Source: Chalara sp. BL73 (lineage: Eukaryota > Ascomycota > Leotiomycetes > Helotiales). Taken from it: a DNA stretch of 64,000 bases. The notes below the pieces were generated by a model. The model ran no database searches, was not told the DNA's origin, and saw nothing but the letters and a program-made list of their open reading frames with translations. Of this stretch, positions 42,342 to 54,576 are shown one piece after another (position 1 is the first letter of the stretch; each line of letters opens with the position of its first letter). Location of the stretch: assembly GCA_918026815.1 (NCBI GenBank), contig CAKJVC010000139.1, positions 1 through 64,000 of the forward strand, given 5' to 3'. A program made the translations under genes and the position numbers.

Positions 42342-44988
42342 CTAGCGCAAGCCTGAGTCAATCTGATTTACGACCGTTGTACCCGTGAACACAGCCCAGT
42401 CTCTACAAGTCTGCGCCATGATGCTCGGAATATTCAACTTTGCAATATCTGCCGGTCTCTCTAGCACCGTGACATATAATCCAGCACTCACATGCCATGC
42501 GATATGACAGTGTAGTGGCCAGGCACCTGGGTTGTCCGAATCGAACTGCAGAACCAGGTATCCATTACCTTGGATAATCTGCACATCTCTTCTTTGAGGA
42601 TTTGATGGGTTGACTATGGCGCCGTTCCAGGTTCCGATACCTTCGGCGAGGACTTGCATGTTGTGGCCGTGTAGGTGAATAGGATGGACGATGGGAAGTG
42701 GGTTTCGAAGGTGTATGCGAACGCTGGAGTTCGAGCCGAAATTGTAGACATTCCATTGTGGGGAATTGGGGTATGAGTTGTTCCCCAGATTCGAGAGAAG
42801 AAGGATTGGCTGATTATAATTTGCTCGAAAGGAGATGCCATTCATGGTCCACAGGATATGGCCTGTTGCATTCCGAATTAGGTTGATATCGATTACTTTG
42901 GTCGTTGCCGGAGTTGTAGCTGCTGCGATTGGGTACCACGGTCTCGTCTGAGTAAGGGCGTCCTGATTCCATTAAAAAAGGTTACCACTGAGTTGAGCGA
43001 ACTTACATTCGCACATCCAGTCAGAACGGAGGCAGTGAATTCTGGCCAAGCGACAGTCTGTGGCATGGTTGGCACTCCTGTTGAAGATAGCTTAAGGGCC
43101 TCGGTTGTATAATAGGCTATTGCTTTTGCTTCTGGGCCATTACTAAACGAGCAAGGCGCTGCTGCAATAGATGAACGAATAACCCAAGCATCAGTTGCGC
43201 CAGTAATTCCTTGAACGATTACGTCCACTCGTTGACCAATGCCAAGCGTGACAACTAAATTACGTTAGAGAGCTCTGATGCAGCTTAGGACTGTAGAATA
43301 AACCCTTGGTATCATAAGGTATCACGGGAACAAAATCGTTGGCAATGACGGTCATAGTGTGGCCATCAATGCTAAATTTCTCGATAGCCTCCGCTCCTGC
43401 ATTGATGAGCCGAATGCGATGCTTCTTGCCTGCTGTAAACTTGAAAATACTCGGCGGTGCATCATTAGTGCACACGGTTACATCACCAGGGAGCTTTTTT
43501 GAACAATCGAAATTGTTTCTTCCATTGATGAGATTGTTGTCAGATGCTGGCGCCTGTTGAATTAGCAAAATGGTTACCCTAGGTATAGACAGTGCTAGCA
43601 AACAATTTTAGTTGGATCAGTACCCATGACGTCTTCTACAAGGTCGAAATACTCCCGGTGGTAATGATCAGAGAGGAGGAGAGGTCCAATATCTACACTG
43701 GTTAGCAAGCTAGATATGCATTAGTCGATCGAAGTTGGAGAGAATTACCAATATCATAGGCCACTGTTTGTGGGCCGTAGATCACTATTGGCCCGACCAA
43801 TCCTCCAGCATACTGAGCAGAGTAATGAGAATGATACCATGATGTACCATACAGATCTGCAGTGAATGTGTAGGTGAATGTGCCTCCAGGAGGTATCGGG
43901 CATTGTGTAACCCCCGGAACTCTACATCAATTAGCATTAACTTCTATAATTGAGCAGTCAATTCAGATTGCAAGAGGTCAGCCGAATCTACGAGATACAA
44001 TGAGTCATGTTTAGACAACATTAGCTTGACCCTCTTCGTACACCAAAGGCGTCCTCACGATGAAGTTGATTTTTGAGGTTAGAGTCATAGGCTAATAAAT
44101 GGTTCTGAGAAATATCTTTGGAAAAAAGTTCAATCACATACCCATCCATCCATCTGTAGAGGATTAGCGCCACCATAAAAATTATATTATTATATAGCTT
44201 ACTGTGATTGCTTTTGCAAAATGCCGTGCCAATGCAGACCTGTTCCTTCTGGAGGATCGGTGATTTTGTTGTGGACAGTAACTTGGATAGTGTCGCCCCT
44301 GAAAGTCTTAGCGTCTGTGCTTGCTAATATGGGGCATAGAACAAAGCATTACCAATTTGCTTGGATGAGCGGTGCCGGGAATTGATCGTTGATTACCAAA
44401 GAGTCCTTAAGGTAGCCATCAGGAGACTTCTTTGCTCTTGTAATTGTAAAATCATATCTTCGAATTAGACTAGGACAAGCTGAGGTTAGAAAACCAGCTT
44501 GAGAGAGAAAAATATCTGGGTTTTTTACCCAGTATTTGGTGGATCCTGATCTAGAAAAGAGTCAACTTGCATCTCAGGAGGCTTTGGTAATGTACTTACA
44601 GGCGTTCGTGTTGTTGGCTGTCCTTGTTCCCCATGGCCAACCATTGGGAAGGGGCTGATAAATAAGGTCAGTTCACTTGGGTTTTTTCCTCAAATCAGAG
44701 TTTTCATCCTCTCTGAACACTGCTTTATACACAACCCGATAAATTATCTCGGTCTTGGCCGTTGGATGGAAAACCCCTGAAACATGGCGCAACGAAGACA
44801 AAAAGCAAGCAGATTTTTACTTACAACTATTTGGCCATCGCCTCCACTCCCAAGGAAGAAGACGGGAAGGTTGGGGTATGTGTCTAGAATGTCAAGTTAG
44901 CCAGCTTCTAGTAGCTGTATGGACTAGACCTACTTTGTGCGACTACACAGAGGAGCCTGCAAATTACAACAGATATGCTGAACTTCAT
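42342..44988 (-). CDS. Laccase-like multicopper oxidase, 12 exons
   Basis: Exons 44988-44934, 44883-44825, 44654-44600, 44550-44529, 44469-44353, 44298-44203, 44153-44142, 43921-43749, 43692-43624, 43546-43304, 43254-43007, 42962-42342 join in frame to 589 residues. The signal peptide is [17 protein letters not shown]. All four copper signatures are present: [26 protein letters not shown] and [11 protein letters not shown]. Such enzymes are secreted and oxidise phenols with reduction of O2. Exon 7 is only 12 nt but is needed to produce [16 protein letters not shown]. As neighbour of a Tyr-rich peptide and a UstYa gene, it could oxidise or cross-link tyrosines in the secreted product. A CGGTGCCG at 44370 lies within its coding sequence and is probably coincidental. 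Confidence 0.93.
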
Positions 44989-47501
44989 TGTAGGTATCTT
45001 GTGAGATGGTGATGCAAGAGAGCCGGCGCACAGAAACAAAAGTAAACGGTAGAACAAGGCAAGGTTAAGGCCTTCTTATAGTCGTAGTTGCCTTTATATC
45101 TTTGCCGACAATCACGTGTGGATAGGAGGTACTGTTCAAAGAAAACCATGTTAGCAGGTGTGGCTTTTGTGCCGTCCTAAGCTCAGTGTCTACACAATGC
45201 CACTAATTATAGTTCTATATATCGTGCATATACTGCACGCAGAGCTAGGATCAGACTCATGTAGTCAAGCCTAGATCACTTGGCAATTTTGAGGACATGC
45301 TTTGGGCATCCTTCTTTGAAAAGTCTGCATTCATGGACTTTGTCCACGAAGCAAAAGGAGCTATTGAATAATGTAATAAACATATTTTCTTTCATAAAGC
45401 TTTATGAGATAAATAGTGGCAGAGCAGGATATCCATATGATAGTGGATTTGGAGCTTGAGATTATGGACAACGCATAAAGGTGATCTGCAACGCAGTCAA
45501 CCTCCGAAGCAAATATTATGGATTTAATGGTAGCAACGGCAATAGGTTTGCATCTGAAAACCAGTAATCATATTGGCTGATAGCTTAATACATTCAGAAT
45601 GCCTCAAACCTAGCCAAAGGAAGAGCAGCAAGGGCTTGGTGCAGGTTCGTCCATTCACTTTGAGTAAAGATCGTCGTTTTTTTTTGCATGGAGTCTCAGT
45701 ATATAAATGTGTGAGATTTTTGTCTTCAGAGTACAGGGTATGATTCGTACTGGATCATGCCTGGTCGACCGCTCTTGCTTCAGCTGTTCTATGTTTGGAC
45801 TTTTGAATGCATGCGGGATTGGCCGTTGACGGGAGATTTTTTATCCGAGGCACCAATGAAGGGAGGTAAGTTCATAACGATTGCGTTCAGATGAACTGAA
45901 CGACCGTAAAGAAGGTTATCCGTCATCTGAATAGCAATTCCAGGCCAGGAGCCGCAGACTTGGCACTTTGAAGTTGATCTAGAGTCCACATTATTCAAAT
46001 ACTGGTAAGCAACAAGGATTGATTACGAAGAACAGTCAATTTTTATCAAAGAGGAGCATTGGAATTTATCCGTATCGGTCCCCAGGCCAATCAATTTTGA
46101 AGAGGAATCGCAGTCCGATCGTTAACTATTTTTCATTCTACTATGCCTGAACAACAGCATTCCAGAATTACGATCTCTTTGCATGCGTAATCTCTCCCTC
46201 GCATTACCATGTAAAGTTCTTGACTGTCAATTGTGCAAACCAGCTTTTGAAACAAATCTCTCTTCATTGCAGCGAGGTCGAGATCCCGAATGTCTTGGCA
46301 GTGGGTACATCCCCGGATCTACGTTATCTAAAAATAGGCTTATAACAAGCCGTGCCTTTTAAGCGATATCTCCGCAACTTTCCCATCTTCATTACATCGT
46401 TGCTAAGGAACGGATTCACTTTGCAACCTATCAAATACTCGATGAAGCCGTCAATGAGCGTGATTTTCGGAGATTTCGGGCCCGAGACGCTATCAGGAGG
46501 AACGTGACATCAACCTTGCAGCTCTCGTATGTCCATATCTTGCACAACCGAGGCATTCAATTAATATAAAGCGCAGGAGACGATCCCATCATAGATGTTT
46601 TGACTATTTGGCTAAAATCTTTGCATGCTTCAATACTCTGTACCAAAGATTAGATGCATTTTGTAAAATGGTTGACTCGTATCATAAGATGTAGGACCAG
46701 CAATCAGGAAATTGAACATAACAAAAACGCCATTGAGCTCCTTGGAACACGCCAAATTGTGATTATCTTGAGCCCTATTAATTTCTAAATTACCCGAGAC
46801 AGGTAGAGAGATCTCTGAGAGAGGCAGGAGTTCTTTCGAGAAAACTTCATACCAACTTGCGAGCTAACTGGCACTCGCGAGCTAACGAATGGTCGTCTAA
46901 CCTCCTCAAAGCTCTTCAGAGGCTCCCGATATTTCTGCAGTATCAAATTGCTTTGAACTATCGGTTCCGTGCTAAATTGAGAACTTGATTCCCCACAGTG
47001 GCAGCTTCGTTGTGGTCATAAGTCAATATTAACGTCAATTTGTTTTAGAAAAACTATGAAGAATTCCAATGGTCTATCGTTACTTATACGATGTGAAAAG
47101 TTTCTTCCGTTATCCTTTCTTAGAGTCACGTGATCAAAACTGATTATCTAGAGTAGCAAAAGATAGCAGCAGGGATTGAGACATCGAGCGCGATGCTTTG
47201 CCCTCAAATCGGGGCTTTTAACCTTAGGTTCCATTCTGCACGAACCCCCTATTGCGTTCATAGTGCTAGAAGTCCCTCATGACTTCACAGACCTTACACT
47301 GCTGCAGTGAAACACCATCGTCATTCGAAGAGCTTTGAAAAGAAAACCCCTATAAAGAGATAGCGACACATACTAATAATTGATGTCCTATTGGTATCAG
47401 ATGACCTCTATACCGTATTATTGTAGTACTTCATGTTGTTCAACGATGAATTAAATGGCATCATCTGCTGACTGGTGGTTGAGACTCGGCTTGCACAGTT
47501 A
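44989..47501. other. Gene-poor region
   Basis: About 2.5 kb without a convincing gene. A minus-strand frame at 45789-45998 (KCQVCGSWPGIAIQ) looks coding-like but is isolated. CGG-N2-CCG matches at 46477 (CGGGCCCG) and 46972 (CGGTTCCG) have no nearby target. Confidence 0.5.
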
Positions 47502-47860
47502 TCAAGACTTGACGCTCAGAAGTAAATAGCTACTGTGGCTCTTGAATGGTGGTTTGATCAAGTAGTTGGCTCTTTCCGTTGCGAAGAAGATTCCCTGACT
47601 TCTTCTGGCTTCATCCCACTCTCTAATGCGGGCCATGTGTGTCATCAGAAACCCCATCTTCTCTCCCTTGCTCACGAATTTATCATATACAGCGTGTGGT
47701 GATCTTAGGGGCTGATAAAGCAATTCAAATTTCCATCCATGGAGAGATATAGCTTGCCCGGACCGAAATGTGTTCCTGATCCTTGCTCATCAAGATACAT
47801 TTCCATATTTGACCTGTCATATTGGCCCTGGTAAATTCCATCTTTTCAGGCTCCTTGCTC
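47502..47860 (-). pseudogene. Remnant of an unidentified gene
   Basis: Two adjacent minus-strand frames look like consecutive coding segments but are offset by a frameshift: RSNMEMYLDEQGSGTHF..GKLYLSMDG (about 47850-47735), then LLYQPLRSPHAVYDKF...WDEARRSQGIFFATERANYL (47723-47502). No start, signal or family is recognised. Flanking DNA is non-coding, so it is probably a decayed fragment; an unrecognised intron is possible. Confidence 0.4.
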
Positions 47861-49708
47861 AATTGTGTGAATTGTCGCTCAAGGCTAGTGTCTACCTCTA
47901 ATCCCCAAGAGATCGACTATGACTTTATAAATGTAGACTTTGAGAACATGCGGTGGTGACTCAGGGGATTCCACTCTCTTCTATCTCCGATGTAGAGGCT
48001 GAATACCCACAGCTGTAGGCATTGGAATTTTACGAAGCAGAATATTCACCGGTTTCTTTTTGCCAGGATGTAGAAATATATACAGCTCAATTCTTTCAAC
48101 TCAAAATTCGGAGTAAAACAAAAGTCAACACAGGTAGATGATTTAAGCTAGTGGAGCCTCGATCTATTGCCAAGACACTACTCAGCCCACCTTGCTTAGA
48201 CCAAAGTCAACATCATATGTCATATTTTGCTCTTCGGTGTCAAAATGTGCCATCTGCCTGTTGCAGTCCAGCCGTGTCTACTAGTGCCATGGTTGGTAGC
48301 TATGAAACATAGGCAGCACCCGTCGTTAAAAGAAAAAGGACGATTTTCCTTAGGTGGGCCAAGTACCCTGTGCGGCAACGAGAGACCAAGCCGGAACAAG
48401 GACTGCTCAGATAAGGAGATCAACTCGTATCATACATTGGCACTGATAGCGGACTCTATGGATACCCCGCAGCCCCGCTTGACCGCGGGATCGAAAAAGA
48501 GCCAACAGCCTGCCAAGCCGAGGAGATTTCTATACGAATACACGACAGTTTTCACCTTTCTTATATCATCTGACTATTATTCAAATTTGTCTCCATGTTT
48601 GTTACAGTTCAGCTATCAGCTTATATCTCGGCGCCCAACTGCAGTATTTGTTCATCCCGCATGACCCACGGGATGCCAAGCAACTACCCTCGGGCTTGTG
48701 ATGTAACACCAAAATGTCAGCCCTGGCATGATCCCACTTGGTTCGCCTTGCTCTGAATAAGAACAATTTTCTTATTGCTCAAGAATTGTGAAGTGCATAC
48801 TCGAGTACGAGAGAATGCTGATCTTGTACCTGCCAAGCTATTGCCAATGCAAATTGCATAGTTGGCTGCTCATCGGGCTCGTATGAGAGTGGGAGAGAGT
48901 GCCTCAGGCGAGGTATTTCTTTTTTCTACTTCGTATATTTGGCTTATTATTGTATCATGCTGTCAGCTCAAAAGGTGGTATTTGATTTGCCCAGAGCTGA
49001 TGTTATACCACTTAATCTGATTATCTTTGCCCTGATCTGCACCTGTGGAAAAAACCCCAAGTATTATTTGCTTGCCATTCATAATGTCCCTGCGCGGTGT
49101 CTCAATAGCAAAAAATAGGTGAAGGAATGAAGCTATGTTTGTCTGAGCCTTGTTTACGGAATCAAATTTTCGTATAATTTTTGGTGTCTCTTAATCTCTG
49201 CCTGATATATCTTCGAGATTTCTGCATGTGAGTAAGCTCCTAGACTTGTAGCCTGGTGCATTATTCTCACACCGAGAAGGCATGAATAAATAGTTGTGTA
49301 CAACTTTACAAGCGGTCGAATCAAGACGCTCTCCCGCGCTGATATTTGTGGAATGATCTCCTTGTTCGTACATGCTTCTGAGTGGTCGTGCACAAGGAGG
49401 CTGGAATACGACTCTCGGCTCTCTTGGCGCGCCTTGGCATGAAGTCAAAGCGCAGTGAACAAGGACCCCTGTAGGCACCTCCCTGGTTCGGGAGCCTTGT
49501 TACTACACTCTGCCTGGTATGGCAAGATCATTTGGTCAATAGTCCGGTAGACTTTACGCAATTCGGCTTGCATACCAGCCTCAGAGCTTATCAGCTTTGC
49601 GTCAACTATGGCTCTATATAAACGCCTCTGCTGCACTTACCTCCGGAGTACTTTCATTCGACCTTCATCTTCATTTACAAAGCGAAAGACTTTGATACGT
49701 CAATCGTG
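47861..49708. other. Intergenic region before the deacetylase gene
   Basis: No gene supported. Open frames such as 48227-48664 have no motifs or coding-like conservation. Confidence 0.5.
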
Positions 49709-50816
49709 ATGCTCGTCCTATCCCTCTTCAGTGGCTTGCTCTTAGGAGCCTTAGCCTCGCCTTTAGTGAAGCCTCAAGAAACACAAATACAAGAACGGCA
49801 AAGTTCCGTTCCATACGGCACTGCCATCTTAAGCTGTACTGTTCCAGGAACAGTTGCACTCACCTTTGATGATGGCCCATATATTTACACGGATGGAGTT
49901 TTAAATCAACTCAATGCTGCCGGAATAAAAGCGACATTTTTCGTCAACGGCCAAAACTTCGGGAACATATACGACTTTGCCTCGGTCATCCGACGGATAG
50001 TAAATGAAGGACATCAGGTGGCATCGCATACGTAAGTGCAAATATCCATCCAGAAAACCATATGCTTAACATATAATAGGTGGAGCCATGCGGATCTGGT
50101 GACGCTCAACGCAGCTGGAATTGCCTCTCAAATGAGCCAGCTTGATACAGCATTCACGAACATCATCGGCAAGACTCCCACCTACATGAGACCACCTTAC
50201 TTCAGTTACAACAACTTCGTCCTCTCAACACTCGGGGGACTAGGTTACCACGTGATCCGCGCCGACATCGACACTCTGGACTGGCAATACAATACTCCAC
50301 AAACTATCGGTGAGAGCATACGACTCTTCGAGGCCGGGCTAAATAGCGGCAAATCCCTTCCGCTCGCCCATGATGTGCACCCCAATACAGCAAGCACATT
50401 GGTTCCAGCAATGATAAGAGCTATTCAAGCGAGAGGTCTGCGAGGCGTGACAGTCGGGGAGTGTCTGGGTGATGCGTCGGCTAACTGGTATGTCTGAACA
50501 AGTCTAGAGAAATCAAGCTGGTATGGAAGCGAATCTTCTATTGCGCTTCTTGATTTTGATGGATGGCTACACCAACCTCCCATCTAACAACCATCCAACT
50601 GGAGTCACTTCCTAACAAGCTCAAAGGTACAGGGGCGGAACAACCACGCCTCCGACTAACCCACCCACAGGGCCTGTAAGCCCTGACAGTACCTGTGGAG
50701 GGGCAAACGGCTACGTCTGCCCTTCTGGCCAATGTTGCAGTCAATGGGGGTGGTGCGGTGTCACCTCAGAATACTGCGGTGCAGGTTGCAACCCCGCTTT
50801 CGGGATCTGCACATGA
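49709..50816 (+). CDS. Secreted polysaccharide (chitin) deacetylase with C-terminal CBM18
   Basis: Three exons (49709-50031, 50080-50487, 50627-50816) give 306 residues. The signal peptide is [18 protein letters not shown]. The NodB domain has ALTFDDGPY (catalytic and metal Asp), SHTWSHADL (metal His pair, split by intron 1), [16 protein letters not shown] and LAHDVHP. After intron 2 a Pro/Thr linker leads to one hevein-like chitin-binding module with eight cysteines ([29 protein letters not shown]). The enzyme N-deacetylates chitin, either for wall remodelling or to hide chitin oligomers from a host. The ATG at 49709 is preferred to an upstream GTG. Confidence 0.94.
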
Positions 50817-52148
50817 GGCTATAGAATGGTGCTTTAACGACTTGATGACTTATAGATTATCGTAATAAATCATGGCTTAGAGGGATTTCATGTATCCGAA
50901 GGAAAGGGACATATTGATACCCGTATAATACTCAATATAAGAATAACAACATCAGGATGTCCGATCTCATGATTCCAAGTGATGTGCCAATGTCGATCGC
51001 AGCTCCCCTAATTAATTAGATGAAGCTTAATCACGCCCGTCCCGGACTCAACACCCTCGCTGCGATATTGGCACTGCGCAGATTAATTGAGGGAGGTTGT
51101 TAGGGCGAAGGTTGAGTTTGCAATGTAACCCCCAGGGTCTAAACCCCTGGATGATCACTCTATTGACGTTACTATGCCAACCCCCATCATTTTCCCCACT
51201 CCCACCCACACCCCCGCCCCCTTTATTATGATCCGCCATCAAGCGAAAAAGAAAGATGGGAATCATGCGAAGATTGTTATCACAAACAATGATGGTCGTG
51301 TTACACAAATGGCGGGATGGCGTTCATGTGGCTGATGACGCCATACTAGCCACCAGATTTCGGAAGCTCCTCCTCAGCCGCCGAAAAAGTGGGACTATCG
51401 ATTTTTTACCACAACAAGTCACTGGGGTGAATCTCTTGTCAATTTATCTGGTATTCCCAATGTTCAGTACCAAATAAGCGCTTTGAACATCCTCAACGTC
51501 AGTGGTATTCCTGCCACGTTGGTTGTGATTGAAAAACGGTGAACATGCCAAGTCAAAAGCAGGGGAGCTTCAGGCAATAATGTGGCTATGAATATAAACC
51601 AATTAGCATGGATGAGAAAATATTACAATTTTTATGTTGAAATTTTCACAGTCGACTCTGAAATTGCGCAGAGTCCTGTGGGCACATTGGCTCCTATTGA
51701 TATTGGTGGGTCGATACGATATTCCCACCAACATGTTGGTAATGCGACCAACCAACTGCAGAATTCTCATCCACACCTTAACATCTAACTAATGTCTCCA
51801 CCTCTATCCTTTTGCCAAATTATCCAATAGTTGTATAAGTTAATTTTTCAATCAAGTCATTATAAGTCGTAGATGACGGCGTTTTGGTGGTCAGGATTTT
51901 AGATTCATACCAACGAAGTAGCGAAGCTGTACAATGTAAGGCGTTCACTTAAACTTATGTACTCGAACGTGCTGCGGAATCAATGGTGTTTATCTTGTCC
52001 TTTGGTCCTATCCAATGAGGCTGTAGCACTATATTAAGGTTACCCCACTCTTCAACACTTTCCTTAAACTTTCGCTTTGAAACATGCCAACCTCACTCTT
52101 TTCGCAGCCAAAGCCTTGTCACTGCCTTGCCTTCTCCTCGCAGTAGTT
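50817..52148. other. Intergenic region
   Basis: No gene supported. A small hairpin with GGTGGG and CCCACC arms lies near 51709-51730. Confidence 0.5.
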
Positions 52149-52785
52149 ATGACAAGCCCAACACGTCAGTTGCCGACCGTTGGCACCTCGAGAGTCGGTG
52201 AACGCAACTGGGTATGTCCATGAATTTATCCTTTGATCGTATTCATACATATCATCCACTAACATCACTACTTGCAGATCGCAGGATCGACCCAAGTCTC
52301 GCTTATTCAAGGAGCCGTGCTGAATTCCATCACATTTGAGTCAGCGAATTACTATTACATACTGTTCTACAACGACAAATCCGACTCCCTAATTCTAGAA
52401 TTCGACAGCTCGACAACAAACCAAACCCCTTCACTTCGCCTCTCGAAAATCTGGTCGGCTAATCCGCCCAATTACTCGCAAACTTGCCTTTAGCCATAGC
52501 ACCAAAGAGAATCAAATCTACAAAGCACTTCTAGTACCTCCTGACCATGCTACTGTTGTTAAAGTCTGTGATTTGAAAGCAAAGAAAATCGCGGAGGATT
52601 ACAAACAGATGACTGAAAAAGATACACCTTCCTAGTGGCACGACAGCACATGGTACGGACATCGAGATACTTGTATGCAGGAAAAAGGGAGATACTTGCC
52701 ATTGCTGGGCCAGTCTGGTAATAGGAAGATATACGTTGGTCAAAAAGGAGAGACAATCGATATCGACAAGCTTGATATAGTTTGA
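52149..52785 (+). pseudogene. Decayed member 1 of a tandem pair, unknown family
   Basis: Exon 1 (52149-52211) reads MTSPTRQLPT...GERNW, then an intron to 52277, then IAGSTQVSLIQGAVLNSITF..YYYILFYNDKSDSLILEFDS. The frame shifts near 52425-52435, continues as ITRKLAFSHSTKENQIYKALLVP...KKIAEDYKQMTEKD, then hits TAG at about 52633 before EKGRYLPLLGQSGNRKIYVGQ. The same architecture and many identities occur in the copy at 52952-53549. I do not recognise the family. The ancestral product would be about 190 residues with no signal peptide. Confidence 0.6.
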
Positions 52786-52951
52786 TGACTTATTGAACAA
52801 GCCCAATCAGATAGGAGACATCGCTGCCGGATTTCTCTTCTTGCTTAAGTAGTGCTGTCTACACATCCGGACGTCTGCGCAGATAATACCTCAAGTGTGT
52901 AACACCGTAATCTGAACTAATTGTATTTCCTGCTAGCAAAATACAAGCAAA

Positions 52952-53549
52952 ATGCGAACAGCAGGAAATACTTCCAAAAATAAAACAGACAGAACAAATT
53001 GGGTGAGTCACTTCTCTCTAAGTGCTACCTCCTTTAGTTTCTCCCACTTTCTAATCTGCCGTAGCTCAAAGGATCAGCATGTATTTCGCGGGTACAGGCA
53101 GCGGAATTAAATTCGGTCATCTATGACCTCATGCACTACTATCACGTATTGTTTTATGCCGCGACAAATCAGATACCATGATCGTCCAGTTTGACAGCCA
53201 AACGCCAGCACCATTCACGAATTCGTATGCAGAACTGGATGGACAAACAGTGCCATTTACTCGGAAATTGGCGTTTAATCGCGGCACGAAGGAGAATCCT
53301 GTATTAGAAGTTCTGTTAGTCCCATCCAAGGAAGAGACTGTCCTTGAAGACTTTGATGTGCCTGGAAAGAGAGTAGTATCCGAGTATCAAGCGATGACCC
53401 ACAAGGATCCACTTATACACTGCCAGCCGATGCTTGGATATGGGATGCGAGAGTGATTCTTGTATGAGAAAGGACGGCCGCTTTTGTTCCTTGGCTATCC
53501 AGGTGATAGGAAGATTTATATTGGTCAGATTGGCAAGGTACAGCTGTGA
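52952..53549 (+). pseudogene. Decayed member 2 of the tandem pair, unknown family
   Basis: Exon 1 reads MRTAGNTSKNKTDRTNW, then an intron with GTGAGT...CGTAG, then LKGSACISRVQAAELNSVIYD..YYHVLFY. A frameshift follows at about 53160, then KSDTMIVQFDSQTPAPF...TRKLAFNRGTKENPVLEVLLVPS and KRVVSEYQAMTHKD, a TGA at 53454-53456, then LYEKGRPLLFLGYPGDRKIYIGQ. It aligns with member 1 along its whole length, including the intron placed right after Asn-Trp. Both copies are disrupted at different positions. Confidence 0.6.
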
Positions 53550-54576
53550 TGCTTAATTAATAGACTTATTGGAGTTAGGGTTTTGGGTATTTATTAACAA
53601 GATAAATTTATGCTTCAAAAACGGGAAATTAACATAAAACTTAGAGAATATAGAACTCTGAAGCGTCATTTATTTTCCAAGGCCGCTCATACAGAAACTT
53701 TACTCTGTAAAGCAGCCTTGGGAAATAATCGAATGTCAAGTTCAAAATGCACTAAAATATTTCCAAAACCCCTGCTTTCGCTACAACTATTAGGCCTGAT
53801 ACGCTGTAGTTCACCGCAGCGAAGAAAGACGGAGCCGAGTGTATCCCCCAAAGGGTCGGTGGAGATTTGGCGAGGTGGTGGGAGTTATACTTTCGGCGCT
53901 AGTCCTGGTAGAATTAGAATAATTCGTTAGAACTTCAAGAACATTTGCTGTCCTGCTCGCACCATCATTTCTCGTTTCTGTGTTTTATCCACCGCCAAAC
54001 TCCTTCAGTCGTAAGTCAAATATACTAAAGAAATTAAATCGGTTAATAACTCTCTCTAGCTTCAAACCTGACTTCCGTCTTTTTTCTCGTGGTGCCTCCT
54101 CTCGGGTCTAGCATATCTTCAAACCCATCAGGTCCACCACCAAGGTGAGCCGTACATTTTTGCATATGGTATATTTTAACGACGTTCTAGATCCGGTATC
54201 ATGGCTCATAGTTTGGCAGATATTCCTCTTTTTTTTTGCACATAGGCACTTCCACGTGTAGTAGTTGTGCTCGTTGTCGCAACTGGAAATCGTACAGAAT
54301 CCGTCCGCCCCAGAACTAACACTCATGCTTGACGATCCTAAATATTAATTAGTTGTCAGCCTTAGGGGGACTGCGACCATGGTTTTTGGAAGTAATACAT
54401 ACCTAGATACAATCTTAAGCCTTGACTTGGCAATCAGCCTGGCCATGATTGGTATTGAATGAGACCAGTCTTTCCAGGTTACTCCTATGCACAATTTCAA
54501 CCATTCATCTCTATTTTTTCAACTGTATGAAAGTTTGCCTCAAGGAATGCCATCCTGTAGTGTATTGTTGCTCTAG
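53550..54576. other. Intergenic region with short hairpin
   Basis: No gene supported. At about 53669-53729 an 18-bp inverted repeat (TTATTTTCCAAGGCCGCT and its near-complement) is separated by about 24 nt. CGGAGCCG at 53830 appears coincidental. Confidence 0.5.

Noticed and set aside
46477..46979. CGG-N2-CCG matches at 46477 and 46972
   Set aside because: There is no recognisable gene start nearby and the spacers differ from the main TG/CA/TA forms. They are treated as chance.
48227..48664. 145-codon plus-strand open frame
   Set aside because: No domain, signal peptide or biased composition, and it lies in a gene-poor stretch. Probably a chance frame.
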